Part shown: in pieces, positions 8,300 through 15,579 of the stretch
Position numbering within the stretch: position 1 is the first letter of the stretch
Layout of the letters: each line of letters begins with the position of its first letter
DNA from: Nymphaea colorata
Lineage: Eukaryota > Streptophyta > Magnoliopsida > Nymphaeales > Nymphaeaceae
Assembly (NCBI RefSeq): GCF_008831285.2
Contig: NC_045145.1
Span: 5,002,723 to 5,018,301 of the forward strand
Direction: 5' to 3'
Length of the DNA: 15,579 nucleotides
Notes under the pieces: model-generated
Databases searched by the model: none
What the model was told of the DNA's origin: nothing
What the model saw: the letters and a program-made list of their open reading frames with translations, nothing else
Translations under genes and position numbers: made by a program

Positions 8300-8544
8300 G
8301 TATAATGTACATTATAATATGTATGTACATGTGTACAATGTACATATAATATACATTATAATATGTATGTACGATATATATGTTATATTACGTATGTAAT
8401 ATACATATGACATATATCACATGCATATCCTGTATAATATACATGTATGTTATATATATTATGTGAAATATAACGTATATGTACTAGTAGTATAATATTT
8501 GTGTATAATATAATATGTTGTAATTATAACCTATTATGTAATGC

Positions 8545-8600
<56 letters not shown>

Positions 8601-8734
8601 GTTACATATTATATATAAGTATACTATATTATATGACACATATTATTTAATATATTATGTACGTACCTGTATGATATATATATATATGCTATGCCTGTTT
8701 ATCTCATTGCAAGTTGAGCTATCTTTATGTCTTA
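8022..8734. repeat. Large tandem duplication, copy B
   Basis: Copy B starts immediately after the tail of copy A and repeats the same landmarks: TATATTATACATAAATAATA at 8051 (offset 690) and the 50-base tail at 8685-8734 (offset 713). Differences between copies are scattered substitutions plus changed lengths and positions of (TA)n arrays. In B these lie at about 8206-8295 and 8549-8598. The array at 8549 has no long counterpart in A (only a short TATATATAA near 7790), while the long A array at 7868 is a short run near 8675 in B. Confidence 0.85.
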
Positions 8735-9217
8735 ACTTGTGTTTTAGTCTTGTTGCGTAGAGGTATTAGTCCCTAGGGCATCTTGTTGAAAATTTTAAAG
8801 CGTCGTCAATTGCATATGAGTCTTAGTATGATTTTAGTTGATTTTGATTCTTAGTTTAGTTGAGTTTGGTTTCTAGCTAGACATATGTTGGATAAGTTGG
8901 GACGATGTGGATGAGCAATAAGGAAACTAAGGGAGAACATGGGTAAGCACGTGATTTTATTTGGTTTCCTTTATGGACACAAATTCGAAGGGCATCACAC
9001 TTAATCCCCTCTCCTCACTCATGCGTCCTATTTCTCATCGCTGTTTAGGTAGTAGTTTTTTTGAAATATGATTCCATATTTTATTTGATTCGATTTTTTT
9101 CATTTACATAATCTTATACTAGCTAACTATTTCTTGTAGTCTTGCTACGTTTAGTTGTCTTAAAATGTTGGATATGCTTGAGAAGGCCCCATGGTGTTAC
9201 CGGCACATAATCTAGCC
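8735..9217. other. Intergenic stretch, no gene seen
   Basis: Composition returns abruptly to mixed sequence after the duplicated AT-rich block. No frame of interest is present. GCACGTGA (a G-box-like CACGTG core) occurs at about 8948 but has no nearby transcript to relate to. Confidence 0.4.
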
Positions 9218-9259
9218 ATCTAACCATTCATCTTAACAATCTAACCATTCATCTTAACA
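9218..9259. repeat. 21-bp perfect tandem duplication
   Basis: A 21-base unit beginning ATCTAACCATTCATCTTAAC occurs at 9218-9238 and identically at 9239-9259. Confidence 0.9.
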
Positions 9260-9499
9260 ACCCCCCATCTCCAGCATGCATTAGATTGCCTTCTATTTAT
9301 CCCTCCTTCTTGTTTGCTCTTCTTAGCTGGCGTAGAGAATTTTCAAGTCTCAAAAGTGAGAGTAAGAGAAGGTGTTCCATCTTCAAGCATCATTGAGCAC
9401 ACTGTCCACCACGCTGCTGGGTCCTCCATTGAACTTTCTCTTTACAGGTTGGGACTTGGTTCCATTTGGAATCGTGTTAAGGTCAGGTCTTATTGGTGA
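9260..9499 (+). other. Possible promoter and exon of an unknown transcript
   Basis: CTATTTATCCCTCC (near 9293) could be a weak TATA-type element, with CATGCA just upstream. A GC-richer stretch follows (about 9330-9430) containing GAGTAAGAGAAGG and CACCACGCTGCTGGG. TTTCTCTTTACAG at about 9447 looks like an acceptor. The 61-codon frame here is not recognised. This may be a 5' leader of a non-coding or lost gene; the support is compositional only. Confidence 0.2.
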
Positions 9500-9655
9500 G
9501 TGTCAAACAGGTTTATAGTCTTTAAACTTTGAGACCTAGGTTCAGTATGTATCTTTTTTTATGTTCCATGTGATTCCGTGTCAAACAGGTTTATAGTCTT
9601 TAAACTTTGAGACCTAGGTTCAGTATGTATCTTTTTTTATGTTCCATGTGATTCC
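9500..9655. repeat. 78-bp perfect tandem duplication
   Basis: A 78-base unit starting GTGTCAAACAGGTTTATAGT and ending ATGTTCCATGTGATTCC occurs at 9500-9577 and again, without a difference, at 9578-9655. Identity over the whole unit means it is recent, or could be an assembly artefact. Confidence 0.95.
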
Positions 9656-9759
9656 GGCCTATGGCCGTGCTCAGTTTACAGTTAGTTTCATGTATTGCGT
9701 CAGTTAACTAGAGTCCTTATCATGTAAGACTATTGTTGAAGGTCAATTGTTCAGACTTT

Positions 9760-10065
9760 CTTCTTGTGGTGCTTGACTGGCCTTCTTTAGGTGCATATTT
9801 TATTTGTAGTCTAATCCAGTGGGGACGTGGGTAGTTTTCTGATTTCATGCTTGTTTGAATCTTAGTTAGAGTGGTTGGTGTTTGATTGTTAAGTGTCGTG
9901 TTTTCTTCATTGAGCTTGTGATTTTGAATATGTATGTTAGTTGCGCATGGCATGGTTACACCGATTTATATTTTAGAATGTATATGAATATTGGAGCTGT
10001 TATGCCTTGGTATTTACTTTGTGTGTTTGTTTCTCTTCATTAGTCAAGCCTTTCTGAATGGGTCA
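9760..10065. repeat. Dispersed direct repeat, copy 1
   Basis: This segment is related to 11295-11605. Shared blocks in order: AGTGGGGACGTGG versus AGTGGGGATGTGG, CATGCTTGTTTGA, TCTTAGTTA, TTTGATTGTTAA, TGTCGTGTT, CTTCATTGAGCTTGTGATT, and TAGTTGCGCATGGCATGG versus TAGTTGCACATGTCATGG. The two copies face the same way, about 1.5 kb apart. They lack TG...CA ends and a primer-binding site between them in the right place, so LTR status is not supported. Segmental duplication is the simpler reading. Confidence 0.7.
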
Positions 10066-11048
10066 AACCTAGTTAGTTAGCTGAATTATTTTGCAAACAT
10101 ATATTAGTCATCGATTTGTTTTTTCGTTATTTGTTTCTGGTCGTTGACATTCCTTACATCATAAGCATTCAGTATTTTTGAAGGTCCACTATTTCCGTTG
10201 AGTCAATACAACATTTAGTTTTGGTATCAACTCTTTACAAAGACAGGTCCTTTTAACCATGATTGGCAAACCAATAAAAACTACAAAAATCATTCTCTGT
10301 TTCAGAGTCAGAAGACTTCTGACTTTCTGATCTGGGATAAAATTGAATTTGAGTTTGATTCTTGGTTTGAAGTTTCTTGTGTGAAAATCGGCCGACAAAA
10401 TTTCAATTTTTTTTTCAACTTTGAGTATTTTGATAGATTGTTGTTAAACTTTTCGCTGTTTCTATTTCTCACAAATGAAAATTTTGAAAACTGAGCTCAA
10501 TTTCTTGTTTTTTGAATTCTATCTAGGAAACAGATTTTTCAATTTTACTTTTTACAAATTTTTTAGTGAAATTTTCTAGTTATTATAATTATTATTATTT
10601 ATTTAGGGCTCTGTATCCATATCAAAGCCAATACTCCAACCTACACGGTTTTAGATTTTTTGTTTAGTAGGGAGAATTGTGATTTTGCATATATTTGTGT
10701 GTTATTGCTAGGAAAATTATCTAGTAAAGTTTTTGGTTGCCTTATTTTGTTCGAGCCCTTCCTCACTCAGGTCTCCTCTAGAGTTAGAGCTCATGTTCAT
10801 GTCTATGAGAAGGAGTGGGCTTTCGAGCCACTAGGTCCTTGCTTTAGGATCTCAAGGTGTCACTCTTCCTTGGAGTCCTTGGTGAGTCCGAGGACAGTGA
10901 TGTGGTGCGACCTTTAGGGTGAGGATAAGGAGGGAGGCATAACATGCATGGGTGCTTAGGGACTTGGTAGGGATTCAGCTTGGCTAGGTGGGTGCTAAAG
11001 GAGAGGAGCGTGGAGGGTATGGGAGTGTCATTGAAGTCGGGTTATACA

Positions 11049-11093
<45 letters not shown>

Positions 11094-11294
11094 AAAGGGG
11101 CTTGAATTTCCCTTGTGCATGTCCTTCATCGTTTTCTGTACATCCAATCGAGTTTCTCTAAGTCCAACATGGATCCATTTGGTTGTTCTTATCAAAATTA
11201 TGTTTTTTCTTGTGAAGAACACATTTTAAATTGAATTTTCTTCATGTTTTGATCTAGTTCGAGATGCGTGAAAGTTTGGTTTTAAATTGAATTT
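10066..11294. other. Spacer between the dispersed repeat copies
   Basis: The first half is AT-rich and without signals. From about 10735 to 11040 the composition becomes GC-richer (GGAGTGGGCTTTCGAGCC, GGTGAGTCCGAGGACAG, GGAGAGGAGCGTGGAGG). An 85-codon plus-strand frame (10660-10917) is not recognised. A short internal echo, TTTTAAATTGAATTTTCTTC, appears at about 11224 and about 11280. Confidence 0.4.
11052..11091. repeat. (GA)n microsatellite
   Basis: About 20 uninterrupted GA units, directly after GTTATACATGT. The minus-strand Ser-Leu frame across it is an artefact of the repeat. Confidence 0.95.
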
Positions 11295-11605
11295 TCTTCT
11301 TGTTGCCTTCTTAGCTGCAGTTTAGTATAGTGGGGATGTGGTTCAGAGTAGTGCTCGTGGTTCAAAATGCCATGCTTGTTTGAGTCTTAGTTAAAGTAGT
11401 TGCAGTTTGATTGTTAACTGTCGTGTTCTCTTCATTGAGCTTGTGATTCTATTTAAATGCAGTTTTGTTAGTTGCACATGTCATGGCTATACCCAGGAAT
11501 ATAAGGATGCATGTGTATACTGGAGTTTTATAGTCATCTATATTTGCTGCTACTTCTACATCGGTTTCTTCACTTTGTTTTGTTTCTCACTTCAAGCCTC
11601 TTATT
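11295..11605. repeat. Dispersed direct repeat, copy 2
   Basis: Second copy of the segment at 9760-10065, sharing CATGCTTGTTTGA, TTTGATTGTTAA and CTTCATTGAGCTTGTGATT. A 97-codon plus-strand frame (11407-11700) overlaps it, but the frame is not preserved in copy 1, so the repeat does not appear to be coding. Confidence 0.7.
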
Positions 11606-11657
11606 TATTGAAAAGGCTAGCCCCTTTCTCTCTTGAGTGCGTAGGACACTTGAATAT

Positions 11658-11935
11658 GATTTTTTGTTGGGGAGACTCTACTTGTCTTCATAATTGTTGA
11701 TGGTGCAGTAGAACAAGGAAGCAATATCATGATCTATAAATATTTGATCCTTGATTCTGCATGCATTGTATTTTCTCTTAAAATTGGTAGCCAGTTGAAG
11801 GAGGTTGTGAAGAAAGGGATTAGAAGCATTTTATCACCTCCTCCTATGCATCAATGTACCAATGCAATTTTTGAAGTTGAAAGTTCATCTACAAGCCAAC
11901 ATAAGCCATTAACCAGTATTTGTGTTAGACAATGA
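11658..11935 (+). other. Unassigned open stretch
   Basis: A frame without stops runs about 90 codons and ends in TGA at 11933-11935; its first ATG is 11729. It contains IGSQLKEVVKKGIRSILSPP and VESSSTSQHKPLTS, which look protein-like. I recognise no domain. There is no clear promoter, and the length is within what chance allows in a window of this size and base composition. Confidence 0.22.
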
Positions 11936-11951
11936 TGATATCATGTAGAAA

Positions 11952-11975
11952 ACCATGCATCCATGCATGCATGGT
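11952..11975. promoter_or_regulatory. RY-motif cluster in an inverted repeat
   Basis: ACCATGCAT (11952-11960) and ATGCATGGT (11967-11975) are exact inverse complements around CCATGC. The stretch holds three CATGCA cores on the plus strand. CATGCA is the RY element bound by plant B3 factors of the ABI3/FUS3/LEC2 group. A regulatory role here is inference only; no supported gene lies next to it. Confidence 0.25.
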
Positions 11976-13490
11976 GGTGAAGCAAAGGTGCGTGGAGGTC
12001 TGGCAAGACTCCGATTGTGTGATGAGGACGTGTTGTTTCTTTCCACCCCTTTCATGTTTTGTTTCAAGCATGCATTTCAAAGAGAATTTTTTATTACGAT
12101 GTATTATTCTTTTCTGCAAATAGTTGAACAATCAGTAGGATTGACAATTCAACACCTTGTGTCAGCATCTTGGACAGTTAGCAAATCTTGGACTCCAAAC
12201 GATTTTGCAATTTTGAAGATTGAGGTGCCTGTTATTTAACTGCATTTTGAGTACTATGTTGCAGACAGAAAAATATGGAAGGAGAACAAGCAGTGCATCA
12301 CTCTGGTTGTCCATCTGAAGTGATACACAATCAATGAGCCTTCAAAGATGAAACATCGGTGGCTGCATTGGACTGTGGAGTTTTATGATCCTCATTTGTA
12401 ATTTGAAGCGTTTACATTTCAAATCATGTGAAAAAAGATTTTTGACTTACTATTTTATGCAAATATTTGGTTTCTCTTTATGCTTGCTCATCCTTTCGAT
12501 GGCCATTTATTCTTTAATTCCTTAAATTGGTCAGCTTTCTAACTTTTTTTTTCTATTTCAGTGACTTCTTAAGCAAGTCCATACAATATTGCCCATTATA
12601 GTGAATATTGAAAAGAGTTTGATCCCAAGGGGTAACACATCACCCTTTGGAGCATAGGATTGTGGTGCGACTTCTTGGAATTCAAATGGTCCGGTCCAAG
12701 TGTTTTCCCCATTCACGATTTGGAGTGGCAATAGGGTTTGGGAAGATCAAGCGATCATCAAGTGGCAGAAGCATGACACTCATGTGCTGCTGCAGTGCCA
12801 CGACATGGTTGAAGGTGAGTCACATTTCTGTTCTTGATGAGAAACTCGCTCAAACGATCTCTGCATGTTGCTGAATTGCCTCGTGGCCTTGGAGTTGAAT
12901 GAGGATCGACTATGTGTCTTGTGTGTGTGTGTGATTGTCTATGCACATTCTTTTGCTGTTTGGATTTGGTTAGTTGTTGCTGTGTACTGAATTATGATCT
13001 TATGTTGCTTTTCAGGATTTGTGGATTAATTGGAAAACTTTAGATAGGGATTTGCATCTGAGTTTGTATAATTAAACTTGTCTAGGTATGAAGCTCAATT
13101 TGTGATGGCACATGTACAGGGTTCATCTCTTTTTTTTTTTTATTTTTTTATTGCGATAGTTGAATTTGGCATCCTTCATTTATTTCTGCTATGTATTCTT
13201 GACATACTTTTAAAATTTTAAGTTATTCAATGCTGTTTGCAGGACCTCTCAAGTATTGGTGCATGAGAAGCAAAGTTGATGTGCTGGTTTCCAACTTGGC
13301 TGCATGGAATGACGATGTTGTTTCTAGTTCTTTAGATAGTGTTAACTATTTGGGTTGAGGGCTTGCCATTTGTTCACTCATTGAGTGGTTACTAGAAATT
13401 TTATTTGGCAACTAGCCCCACAAGAACAACTGTGAGGTTCTATGAGAGTACATTCGAAGATATAAATTGCGAAGAGCTACCAGGTTTGTC
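11976..13490 (+). other. Cluster of short coding-like stretches, unassigned
   Basis: Several open, protein-like pieces lie on the plus strand in differing frames. One follows about 11967 (GEAKVRGGLARLRLCDED, open to 12239). Another begins near 12266 after TTGCAG (RKIWKENKQCITLVVHLK, then a TGA, then KMKHRWLHWTVEFYD). A third, about 12680-12810, reads NRVWEDQAIIKWQKHDTHVL and meets GTGAGTC. Further pieces are near 13018 (DLWINWKTLDRDLHLSLYN) and 13400-13482 (RTTVRFYESTFEDINCEELP, before GTTTGTC). Stops interrupt them, so they could be the remains of one decayed gene. I cannot name a family, and no two pieces were shown to splice together in phase. Confidence 0.25.
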
Positions 13491-13499
13491 TTTTTCTCT

Positions 13500-14460
13500 C
13501 ATATGCAAATCAGTGGCAGAGTTAGAAAGTTGAGCCACAGGGGCCACTGTCTTGTCATTTAGTAGAATATAGAATGTCGTTGCACGTAAGATTTTCTTGA
13601 AACAGAAGATGTGGTTTCTTCTATTGAGGAAAAAAATGCTATTTTTTATCTATTATGAACAAGGCTGTAATTTTTGTACTATAATATTCAATAGCAATGT
13701 TATGTTGCACTATTCTGTTTTTCTAAAATCCAATTAATTTTAAAACTTCACACCTTTTTCATTACCTTATATCGTTTTTTTATATTTATAAAGCTTTTCT
13801 AAAAAGTTTGAAAACATCATTCAGTTTATTTACCAGAATCTTTTAAAATGTGGTTTTAAATGATAACCTTTATCCTTTTCCAGTTTCTAAGTTGAAAATG
13901 ACAAAGTTGTGTTGTTTTTTGTAATACCTAGACAGAAGAACAAAAGTTTCATGAGTTTTTCTTCTAAAAATCAAATTTATATTAAAATAAATGTAGGCTA
14001 TTACTAATTGAATAACAAATTGCACTACTATACAAGAATAACTTAATAAGTTAATGAACAATATAATTTTTGATGTCTTTTTTAAGACTCTTTTTTAATA
14101 CGACAGAAAGGTGATGCCACTTAAAGGGCCTTCTTTTTGAGAGTTTGTCCCAATAAAAGTTGACATAAGATTTTTATATTTGTTGTAAAGAAAACTAAAA
14201 CCACACTACAAAATGAAATTGCTGCCTGAAATGGATTTTCAATGAGAAGATGGGTGTTCATAAAAATTTGTCTATAGCAGACTTTATGTGCAACCTGTAC
14301 AAAAAGAAACACGGCAATTGTTATACTCTCTTATAATTGCTATTCATTAAGAAAACATTTTTCCTTTTTTTAATATGGCAAATTTTGAAATGAGAAACTG
14401 CATGTGGGGCCTTTGCACACCCCAAGCCATGGGTGGCCCCATCTTTGATGTCAACTAATT
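13500..14460. repeat. AT-rich block with repeat-like ends
   Basis: The left edge has GTGGCAGAGTTAGAAAGTTG and AGGGGCCACTG, resembling the start of the degraded repeat at 896. The right edge has GGGGCCTTTGCACACCCC and CCATGGGTGGCCCC. Between about 13660 and 14390 the sequence is strongly AT-rich, with frequent homopolymers and no usable frame. This could be a decayed transposon, but the inverted similarity of the ends is weak and no target duplication was identified. Confidence 0.3.
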
Positions 14461-15256
14461 TTATGTGACATTATTTTATACTTCTTGCTCCTTTGCCTAT
14501 CCACCAAAAGTGGGAGTGGTCATTGTTTCTTTAAGCTTTACTAGTGTCATGTTCACTTATGTGACTACTTATCTTTCTATTGCTCTCATTCACTTATGTG
14601 ACTAAATTACTAAGTTGACAAATACCTACGCTCTTTGAGTTTCATAAGGTGACTGCCCTTTTCATAAATCCTGCAACCTTTAAAGAATCTCGAGTAACAC
14701 CTATTCAGTTACTAAGGTCTCGGATTGTGAATTTATGGCATGTGTTTGAGAGAGAGAGAGAGAGATTTCTAAATCTTTGTAAATGTTGTGTTCGCAAGTT
14801 TAATTCTAACTAGAACAGAGTAATCTTGCATAGCCAAGAAGAACAAGGTAATTCTACATCATGCAATCACATGCTTTAAGACCTTGTTCTCTTTGTTTTG
14901 GTATTTAAAATATTTGCAATCAAATAGTATTTGAATATGCTTTGCTTTTGTGACTTGTTTAAGAACACAAACTTTATATTTGCATTGTTAAAATTAGTTT
15001 GTAATGTCAGTACAAAGTTAACTTCTGATGTTCTTCAATTTTATGTTTTTTCGTGCATTGGTGAACATTGACCATGAGAAGTCAACTTACCCAATTCACT
15101 AGCCCACTGTTTGCATTAGTTCTTGTAGTGCATTTTCAAGTAGTCCTCCTTGGAATGCTGGACTATGACCCCATATGCTTATTTTGCAGCCTTTGGCATT
15201 CATTTTCTTTCTATGTAGCCCACCATTTTCTTGACCTAAACATGCAGCTTTTGCAG
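14461..15256. other. Intergenic stretch, no gene seen
   Basis: Contains a nine-unit (GA)n run at 14749-14765 and a duplicated CACTTATGTGACTA block (near 14554 and 14591). The transmembrane segment or LRR exons expected upstream of the receptor kinase fragment were looked for and not recognised. The sequence before 15257 is T-rich and ends in CTTTTGCAG. Confidence 0.45.
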
Positions 15257-15342
15257 AACTTGGCAAACTAGACCTCCAAACTGGTTCCTTCACTTTGAGA
15301 CAAATTAAAGTAGCAACATTGAACTTCGATGCTGTTGACATG
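15257..15342 (+). pseudogene. LRR receptor kinase exon fragment
   Basis: After an acceptor-like CTTTTGCAG the frame (phase 1; G|AA) reads ELGKLDLQTGSFTLRQIKVA, then TLNFDAVD. This matches the juxtamembrane block of plant LRR receptor-like kinases of subfamily VIII-2 (At1g53430 type). In that family DLQTGSFTLRQIKAAT-NNFD leads straight into the kinase glycine loop (IGEGGFG). Those proteins are plasma-membrane receptors with LRR and malectin-like domains outside and a Ser/Thr kinase inside. Here similarity ends after NFDAVD, and a TAA follows at 15358-15360. No glycine loop, catalytic loop or other kinase motif is present in the remaining 220 bases. It is therefore a truncated relic. The assignment of the fragment is firm; how it arrived is unknown. 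Confidence 0.8.
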
Positions 15343-15360
15343 TGGAACTTTTCTTTATAA

Positions 15361-15579
15361 AATCTCTAGGGTAGTTAGTTTGTCATTGTTGTGGATGTGT
15401 ATGGTGCAATATTTAGATATTAACTATTCCTTATTTCTGTGTATTGACTAAGTTATCCTTCCTAGTGATACAAGAAGGATGTAGGTGAAACCAAGTAAAT
15501 AGGCTACTGAGTGAGGCCTAGTTTGTGGATGGTACCTACGTTTCTTTGAGAAACCTTCCTTCAGTTAATTATGATTTTG
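15361..15579. other. Right edge, no gene seen
   Basis: No continuation of the kinase exon and no other recognisable feature. Whether further kinase exons lie beyond the window cannot be seen. Confidence 0.5.

Noticed and set aside
9218-9655. Adjacent direct repeats considered as a possible CRISPR-like array
   Set aside because: They are simple two-copy tandem duplications with no spacers, in a plant nuclear context.
10222-10229. TGGTATCA, resembling a retrotransposon primer-binding site
   Set aside because: Only eight bases match before it diverges (ACTC follows), with no LTR-like end upstream and no gag-like frame downstream.
11028-11222. 64-codon minus frame
   Set aside because: Half of it is a Ser-Leu run from the (GA)n microsatellite.
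12647-12874. 75-codon plus frame with a Cys-rich middle
   Set aside because: It overlaps another open frame that looks more protein-like and reaches a donor-like GTGAGT; neither could be recognised.
15099-15341. 80-codon minus frame
   Set aside because: It is the antisense shadow of the receptor kinase fragment on the plus strand.

Overview
The window looks like non-coding, repeat-rich nuclear DNA from a flowering plant. The grounds are plant gene fragments (a purple acid phosphatase and an LRR-VIII-type receptor kinase), canonical GT-AG intron borders with T-rich acceptors, plant LTR-retrotransposon signals including an initiator tRNA-Met primer-binding site, and many long (TA)n, (GA)n and (CA)n tracts. 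The species cannot be named. I found no intact protein-coding gene, tRNA, rRNA or CRISPR array.

Layout. 1-460: an unrecognised coding-like segment on the minus strand with an internally repeated protein pattern and a likely frameshift. 450-840: a purine/pyrimidine fold-back element resembling a MITE. 890-1070: a degraded dispersed repeat. 2169-2845: three exons of a purple acid phosphatase pseudogene (plus strand) with a nonsense codon, a lost splice donor and no 3' half. 2862-2987: compound microsatellite. 2988-3629: the 5' end of an LTR retrotransposon (promoter-like LTR, primer-binding site, start of gag). 3650-3985: diverged tandem duplication. 4013-4614: two related ~270 bp TG...CA repeats enclosing only 58 bp that begins with a primer-binding-site-like sequence, probably a degenerate TRIM-type mini-retroelement. 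4915-5007: an isolated exon-like segment.

5884-8600 is dominated by microsatellites, including an inverted pair of compound arrays around about 670 bp and a ~700 bp tandem duplication (7333-8734) carrying separately expanded (TA)n arrays. 8735-11610 is ordinary intergenic-looking sequence with a perfect 78 bp tandem duplication (9500-9655) and a ~300 bp diverged direct repeat (about 9760-10065 and 11295-11605). 11650-13490 has several short open, coding-like stretches that I could not assign. 13500-14460 is a very AT-rich block. 15257-15342 is a fragment of an LRR receptor kinase exon, cut off before the kinase glycine loop.

The parts do not work together as a pathway. The window reads as a graveyard of gene fragments and transposons reshaped by tandem duplication and microsatellite growth. 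The best leads are the broken phosphatase with its adjacent retroelement, the TRIM-like repeat pair, the repeat-bearing minus-strand segment at the left edge, and the nested (TA)n duplication.
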